Assembly: GCF_963169125.1 (NCBI RefSeq)
Contig: NC_084794.1
Span: 92,239,018-92,303,017 of the forward strand
DNA from: Humulus lupulus
Taxonomy: Eukaryota; Streptophyta; Magnoliopsida; Rosales; Cannabaceae
Length of the DNA: 64,000 bases
Direction of reading: 5' to 3'
Part shown: positions 58,119 through 64,000 of the stretch, one piece after another
How positions within the stretch are numbered: position 1 is the stretch's first letter
Layout of the letters: each line of letters opens with the position of its first letter
Notes under the pieces: generated by a model
What the model was told of the DNA's origin: nothing
Seen by the model: the letters and a program-made list of their open reading frames with translations, nothing else
The model's database searches: none
Made by a program: the position numbers and the translations under genes

Positions 58119-60682
58119 TGTAATGCCCCAAATTTCTTAATAAGGTTGAGGACCTTAATTAGGAGGCCGGGAGGGCCATAATTGATTTATTACGATATTA
58201 AATTGTTATATGCATGTTTATGTGAATTATATTATTATATGATGATAAACGCATGCATATGGGTTTATTTTAATTATAAGGGCATTATGGTAATTTGGCC
58301 CATTGAGGGCGTAATTGTGTATTTCCGTGCATGTGTGTGAGTTATGAATGGTACCACATTATATGTGGATTTGTTCGAGCCTTTTGGCATGAGACGATCA
58401 TGAAATGCATGTGTTTGGTCTGGTCATAACGGGCTTAAGTTCGGGGCTCAGGGTGAGTCTCGGAGTGATTTTAATGATTAGAATGTTGCCAGGAATTAAA
58501 GGGTAATGGGATATGGAGTATTGGTGTTTGAGAATATCAGGAATTGGAGGGTGTTAATTATGATTAACAGAATAGGTGCGAAAAGACGATTTTGCCCTTG
58601 GTGGCTGTTAAGGTTTATTTTACACTTGAGGGCATTTCGGTATTTTCACCCTTAAAGATTTATATCAGCCATTAAGGCTGTAGAAGTTTACCAAAAACAG
58701 AGTCTCCTTCCGCCTTCTCTCCCGATGGTCATTTCTCCTCCATTTCCCTTTGAATTTTCAAGCTCTTTTTGAGGAACCAAGCTGTGATAAGCTAGGGTTA
58801 TGCTCCACCATTGAAGAGGGTGTGTTGCTGAGATTGAGGTGAGTTTTGAGCCATTAGAACTCTTGTTTTTGCTCTGTTTTCTTAGTTAAGTTTCAGCTGG
58901 TTTTTGAGTTAGACAGTGGGGAATTGATTGGAGTTTTGGCTAGGGTTCTTGGGGTTGTGGTGCCTAGGACATGTGGAGGTGGTATTTGGGTTCATTTGGG
59001 ACTTAATTTGATGTTTGGAAGCTTTTGGTTTGGGTTAGAAATGGTGGAATCGAAGGAAGAATTTTCTGGACAGTGTCTGGCTAGAGGTAGCGCTACAGAG
59101 CTACCTGAAGGGGGTGTTAGGGTGGTTTGGCTCTGTGAAGAGCGCTGGGACGCTAGGAGGGTAGTGCTGACAGTGCTACCCTGTTTCTTCAGAACCCTGT
59201 TTTAAGTGTTTTTAAGGGTTTTTGGCTCGGGGCTTAAATCCTTAAGGCCCGGGATCGAATTTACTCACCGTGTGGGTACTTTTCGGGGTCCCAGGAGTGG
59301 GGTTTAGATCAAGACCCTATTATTGTTGATTTTCATTAATCGAAGATTGTATTTGGTTATGACTAGATGACCGCTAAAGGATTAAGGATCGATCGTTCTC
59401 AAGGGTCCTTCTTGTTCTAATTCTCGCTCGAACCAGAGGTAAGAAAACTGCACCCTTTGTATATGTGACATGCATGGCTATTCTTGATGCATGTTGGATG
59501 TTTAAATGTAATGCACGAGAAACATGTGATTAGGACATGCTATGTATATTGAATATGAGATTGTTCAGAGCTTGAGCCTCTGTGTTTATGCATGATCCTA
59601 ATTGTGCTAGAAATTATTGAGTAAGCATGTTGAATGCCCTGTATTCAGATATTTGACATATGATATATGTTTGGTAGCATTGCTTACTTGTGTTTGGTAC
59701 TGACTAGTCAGGGTCGGCACTGGTCGCGTATCACTGACCTAAGAGCCGAGAACGGCATAAGCGTCATGAACGCAGGGCCGATAAAAGATTAGATCTAATC
59801 GATATCAGCATTGAATGACTCTAAGGTATTAATGGTGGACCGACCCTAAGGTCGATGAAACTTATAAGTGCTTGACTAGTCTAAGCTAGTTACTCAGAGC
59901 CAGGGCCAAAGGCCTAGGTGACAGCTTGTCACATGGCTAGGGAGCAGTATCCCATGGTTATGACTCTATTGTCATGAGGAAGGTTATGTTGGTGATTAGT
60001 CATCATGCACCTATCCTATCTAAGCTAGTGAAATGATCACTTATCTATAAATCCCCGGTGACCCTATCGTCACATGGCCATTCGGAACAGAACCCACCTC
60101 AGTGATTATTACAACTGTCACTCTTCTATTTGGGGCTAAAACCTCTGGATGATTATTATGATCATCGGTTGATGTGTTATACTCAACAATAACAATACGT
60201 GAACTCATTTGCTTGCTTGAATAGGGCTATATTTGCTAGGCGTGTGGCTTTTGTTTTGATGACATGTTATTACTGTTCATGAGCATATTAATTTTTCTTG
60301 TTGGGCTTCGGTTCACGGGTGCTATGTGGTGCAGGTAAAGGAAAAAGAAAGCTGGACCATCTTTGAGTTGGAGAGCTTAGGTAACGATGTGTACATATGC
60401 GGCTGCTCGACCGCTACGGTCAAGGGTTGAAAGAGGAACTATGGTTAAACCCTGTTTTGCCGCTTAGATCTGCCTGTTGTAAATATTTTCTTGTAATAGA
60501 CTTTTAAATTATATTTTTGGGATCCCAATGTATGCAGTAAATGTTATATCTTAACCAAAAAATTTAATCCCTAAACTGCTAATCATACTTAATTACACGA
60601 TTTTGGCCAAATTACTCGATTAGCGAGTTTAGCATTGTTTATAAGGCACATCGTAACAGTCCCTGGAGTTTGGGGCCTTACA
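58119..60682 (+). repeat. 5' LTR of gypsy C
   Basis: TGTAATGCCCCAAATTTC...GGGGCCTTACA, 2564 bp, followed by a primer-binding site. A splice-donor-like CAGAGGTAAGAAAACTGCACC near 59430-59455 resembles the equivalent position of the gypsy B LTR, so both belong to one lineage. The partner LTR is outside the window. A 93-codon frame inside it (58924-59205) is not credible as a gene. Confidence 0.92.
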
Positions 60683-60686
60683 ACTT

Positions 60687-60698
60687 TGGTATCAGAGC
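60687..60698 (+). promoter_or_regulatory. primer-binding site of gypsy C
   Basis: TGGTATCAGAGC, an exact match to the initiator-tRNA-Met primer-binding consensus, starts five bases after the LTR. Confidence 0.92.
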
Positions 60699-61186
60699 GA
60701 GCCAAGGTTTATGGTTCTTGAAGACAAGCGGGGCATGTACACTCATCACTGAATATTGCTTCTCTCAGGGAATGGTAACTATTTTTGTAGTTATGTGCTT
60801 AACTGCTTAAATAGAATGTAAATGCTTTACCTGGAATTGTATTAGGGAGCATGAGATTCTGATAGAGCCTAGCTCTTGACTATATGATTATATGCTCAGT
60901 GAATATATTTATATGAATGTGATCATATGATTACCTGCTCCATGAATATATATAATTGTAATATTTGCATGCTCGAGTTGGAGGCATGGTGTGAATGTTT
61001 AAAGAGCAGGGATCATGATTGATGTATGAATGCCATAGGCATGTCTATAGCACTGCAAGTGGTTAATGAATGTGGTGTTGTAAGATTTATCCCGTGGGGG
61101 AAAGCTCTTGATATGCTCATCATGATTAATGGGTCAAGTTATTGACTGCAGATTCAATCAGTAAGTTTATATTCAAGGTAGATAAT
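60699..61186 (+). other. leader of gypsy C
   Basis: Untranslated sequence between primer-binding site and gag. No gene seen. Confidence 0.7.
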
Positions 61187-62242
61187 GAGGCCTGGTGGTG
61201 GTTATACAGAGGCTGGGAGTTACAGCTAGGGTTTCAGTTCTTCATCTGCTCCTATGAATTTTCAGCAAATATTCACAGATTTGCAATCAAGATTGCAGAG
61301 GCATGAGGAAGAGATTACGTGTTTGAAGCAACAACAGAATCTGTTGGGGAGCTCATCTTCCTTTGTTGTGCCAGGAGTGGCACCAGCTTTGGCTCAGCCT
61401 AGGGTTGAGAACAGATGGGAATTTCTCTGTGGAAGATTCCAGGAGTATTACCCTCTAGTCTTCAAGGGAGGCCTAGATCCATTCGAAGGTGAGCAATGGA
61501 TGGGCATGATTAGTTCCATTCTTGATAATATGGGACTGGTAGGTCACGATAGGGTGGCTTGTGCGACATTTGTTTTGCGGGATGATGCCCGGACATGGTG
61601 GGAGATAGTATCCTAGACACGAGATACTGCTGTGATGGATTGGAAATAATTTAGGCAGCTGTTTAATGAAAGATATTATTGTGATCCAGCTAAGACTGCT
61701 AAGATGAATGAGTTTCTGAGTCTCGTTCAAGGAAAGGCATCAGTAACCGAGTATGTTAACAGTTTGATGGATTGGCCAAGTTTGCTTTAGACATGGTACC
61801 CACAGATGTAACTCGGAAGGAAAGGTTTGTTCAGGGATTGAAACCTGGAATAGCTCAGGGAATTAGAGTTGCCCCAGTGCATGAGGTCTCTACCTATGCT
61901 CAGGTGGTAGAGAAGGCTCTTGTTGTTGAAAGCATAAAAGATGAGAAGAAGAGTGCTAGGGAGCACGGAGCTCGGATAGCGGTACCTCCACTTATTGGAG
62001 TAAACAAGAGTGAAATCTGGAAGACTCGTCCAATATGCACTCGGTGCAAGAGGCGTCATCTGGGAGAATGTCGAGCAAGGGCATGCTTTGCATGTGATAT
62101 GGTAGGTTATATCATGAGGAATTGCCCAAGGCTAAGAGATCATGAGCAAAAGGGGATAGACAACTCGATTCCAACTCGAGTGTTTATTCCGAGGCAGTCA
62201 GAGTCTGAGACCGAGACTAGTTCCTTGGGGGTGACAGGTTAG
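61187..62242 (+). pseudogene. gypsy C gag, interrupted
   Basis: Starts near MRPGGGYTEAG (about 61187). A coiled-coil-like stretch (LQSRLQRHEEEITCLKQQQ) precedes the gag core (PLVFKGGLDPFEGEQWMG, RDDARTWWEIVS). Stops follow at about 61615 and 61647, and there is a frame change near 61770. It continues AKFALDMVPTDVTRKERFVQ to a double zinc-binding region: CTRCKRRHLGEC, then CFACDMVGYIMRNC, where the His of the CCHC knuckle is Tyr. The frame ends at 62242. The product would have formed the capsid of the retrotransposon particle. Confidence 0.88.
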
Positions 62243-62749
62243 CTTTTGGTCCTGATCTTTATTTTTGTGCTGACTAACTTGGTGCCATGTTGTTCTTTAT
62301 TTGTTGCATATAGAGAGGCATAAAGTTGATATGCAGGCCATATGGTTATGTTATGATGAAAAAGTGATATTGTATTGGTAATTTAAGAGATCAGGTGAAT
62401 TATGATGAAAAGGATTCCTCAGTGGTTCTGATAAAGCTGGTTATGACTGGCTTTGGATTGATCTGGGATATGGATTAGTTAAGTAAGTGTGGGGCAATTT
62501 TAAATGGCAAGGAAAGAATAGTATTTTTTGGGCTTGAGAGCGGAAAGCCTTGTGATAGTTGGCACTGTGCATGGATTTGATATGTTTATGACATCTGTAT
62601 TGAGAGCTAGAGTTTTATGACTGAGAGATGCATGGAACTCTTAGCTAGTGTGGTGGATACCACTTAGATTGTGCCAGTGGAGTCAGGACATACTGGATTA
62701 GTCTGTGAGTTCTGGATGTGTTTCCAAGGGAATTGCTAGGGTTTCTTTC
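62243..62749 (+). pseudogene. gypsy C protease to reverse transcriptase linker, decayed
   Basis: No long frame survives. Near 62620-62740 the text LASVVDTT, IVPVESGHT, LVCEFW and CFQG matches the linker before reverse transcriptase (ASVVDT...VREFxDVFPxELxGLPP). The copia element inserted at 62750, right in that GLPP-like motif. The rest of pol is presumably beyond the window. Confidence 0.65.
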
Positions 62750-62923
62750 TGTTAGCTATATATATTAGTTGTTCATATTAACTGTAATTAGCTATAAATT
62801 AGGACTAATTAGTTTCCTATTCTCTCATAGTTTCCTAGAATAGCTTCCCTAGTTTGTATATAAATATATGTTTATTTCTCATTGAAATACAAGTGAATAC
62901 AATTCTCTTCACCTCTTATTACA
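62750..62923 (+). repeat. 5' LTR of the terminal copia element (174 bp)
   Basis: TGTTAGCTATATATATTAG...CCTCTTATTACA. It includes TATA-rich sequence (TTTGTATATAAATATATG) and then ATTGAAATACAAG before the end. It is followed directly by the primer-binding site. Confidence 0.9.
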
Positions 62924-62935
62924 TGGTATCAGAGC
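62924..62935 (+). promoter_or_regulatory. primer-binding site of the terminal copia element
   Basis: TGGTATCAGAGC, exact consensus, directly adjoining the LTR. Confidence 0.93.
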
Positions 62936-63076
62936 ATTAGTCTATAAATTTTGAATTTTGCTACAAAATTAGGGTTTTTTATTTTGGGGTTTTCCATAAA
63001 CACAAATTAGGGTTTAGTCTATCTTTGTTGTGATTCTACATTGGTTTTTTGTGTTTTCTGTTGTGTTTCTTTAAAG

Positions 63077-64000
63077 AGTTATTGTTGAGAATAAATCAGA
63101 GACGAATTCTGTGGTTTCATCTGATGTGGTTCCTGTGATGTCTAAAATCACGGACCATAAACTGATTGGTTCGAATTATTTGGAGTAGTGTAAGACTATT
63201 CCACTTTATCTACGAAGTATTGACAAAGATGACCACTTGACTGATGATCCTCCTAAAGAAAAAGATGATTCAAGACAGACATGGCTTAGGGAGGATGCTC
63301 GCTTATTCCTTCAAATCCGAAATTCTATTGACATTGAGGTAATTGGTTTGATCAATCATTGTGAGTTTGTTAAAGAACTAATGGATTATTTGGAATTTTT
63401 GTATTCTGGAAAAGGTAATCTCTCCCATTTGTATGAGGTGTGCAAAGCATTCTACCGTGTGGAGAAACAAGATCAGTCCCTTATGAACTACTTTATGTCC
63501 TTTAAGAAAACGTATGAGGAGCTTAATATGTTGCTGCCATTTAGCACTGATGTGAAGGTTCAACAATGCCAGCGAGAGCAGATGGCTATTATGAGCTTTG
63601 TAGTAGGGCTCTCACCTGAATTTGATTCTGCGAAAGCACAGGTTCTTTCTGGTTCTGATGTTTCCTCTTTACAAGATGTCTTTAGTCATATTCTTCGCAT
63701 GAAAATTACTCCTTCTATTCCTCTTAATAGTGCTTTGGTAAGTCGTAATAATTATGCGCCTAGAAAATCTTCTATTCCAACTGGGCATAAAGGAGGTCGT
63801 TCACAAGGAGTTGAAACTCGAACATCAGATTCTGGAGGCATTATTTGTAACTACTGTAAAAAGCCAGGTCACACCAAGTTTGAGTGTAGAAAGCTACAGT
63901 TTAAAATTAGCAACAACACTCTATTAATGTTGCAAATACTATTGATGCCACTGATAAATCCGTCCTTATTTCTGCTGATGAATTTGCCAAGTTCTCACGA
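63077..64000 (+). pseudogene. copia gag of the terminal element, partial
   Basis: The frame is open from about 63077 (ENKSETNSVVSSDV); no in-frame ATG is seen before 63138. Motifs: KLIGSNYLE then TAG at 63187-63189 where Trp is usual; FLYSGKGNLSHLYEVCKAFY; NYFMSFKKTYEELNMLLPF; QREQMAIMSFVVGL; LQDVFSHILRM. The CCHC knuckle CNYCKKPGHTKFEC (about 63847-63888) is intact. A frame change near 63890-63905 separates the knuckle from NVANTIDATDKSVLISADEF, which continues to the window edge. The protein would package the element RNA. The element was probably active recently compared with its surroundings. Confidence 0.88.

Larger units (their letters stand above)
62750..64000 (+). mobile_element. short-LTR copia element, 5' part, runs off the window
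   Basis: LTR, primer-binding site and most of gag are present. The LTR is preceded by CTTTC (62745-62749), the expected left target duplication. The right copy would lie outside the window. It is one of the better preserved coding elements here, with a single stop and a single frame change in gag. Confidence 0.88.

Noticed and set aside
58924..59205. 93-codon frame with some GC-rich codons
   Set aside because: It lies within the gypsy C LTR, in the part equivalent to GC-richer transcribed segments of the related LTRs, and has no homology that I recognise.

Overview
The window looks like a heterochromatic, transposon-dense stretch of a flowering-plant nuclear genome. It is AT-rich and holds plant CACTA (En/Spm) transposons of the tnp2 plus Ulp1 type, chromovirus-like Ty3/gypsy elements with LTRs of about 1.9-2.6 kb, short-LTR Ty1/copia elements and a plant L1-type LINE. 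Many elements sit inside one another. I see no intact host gene, rRNA, tRNA, CRISPR array or organellar segment. A eudicot is likely, but the species cannot be fixed from this sequence.

Layout. 1-9450: decayed material, with CACTA-type ends at 1637-1913 and 2752, a probable minus-strand gypsy LTR to 4296, a CACTA-like relic at 4778-6290, a hAT-like relic near 7590 and a possible copia LTR/primer-binding site near 9450. 11177-13120: a plus-strand copia gag-pol relic. 13120-51572: a minus-strand copia gag relic split into three pieces. The first interruption is a CACTA element (13718-24569, target duplication AAT), which itself holds a second CACTA (14823-23392, duplication CAA). The second interruption is a 26.4-kb gypsy composite (24636-51043, duplication GGAAG). 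That composite contains an L1 LINE (27210-33813, 14-bp duplication) carrying a copia solo LTR (29657-31548, duplication AATGG), a gypsy gag-pol plus LTR (33972-40775), an inverted partial LTR (40776-42212), the 3' half of a second gypsy pol (42213-44060) and a 3' LTR invaded by a third CACTA (45345-50445, duplication TGT). 51785-58108: solo or truncated LTRs, all minus strand. 58119-64000: a plus-strand gypsy (LTR, primer-binding site, gag) invaded by a short-LTR copia element that runs off the window.

How the genes relate. The inner CACTA encodes the two proteins expected of an autonomous element: a TNP2 transposase, and a coiled-coil protein with a C-terminal Ulp1-like cysteine protease domain. 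Both are broken by a few lesions. The outer CACTA and the 45345-50445 CACTA show no transposase and would have depended on enzymes supplied from elsewhere. The 45345-50445 element appears to carry antisense exon fragments of a WD40-repeat host gene. Most premature stops are explicable as C-to-T or G-to-A changes, as expected for long-methylated DNA.

The strongest observations are structural: matched target duplications and an empty-site comparison fix most of the insertion order. I did not find a convincing new biological system. The best leads are the captured WD40 exons, the long near-perfect hairpins at both ends of the inner CACTA, and the variable palindromic minisatellites in one gypsy LTR family.
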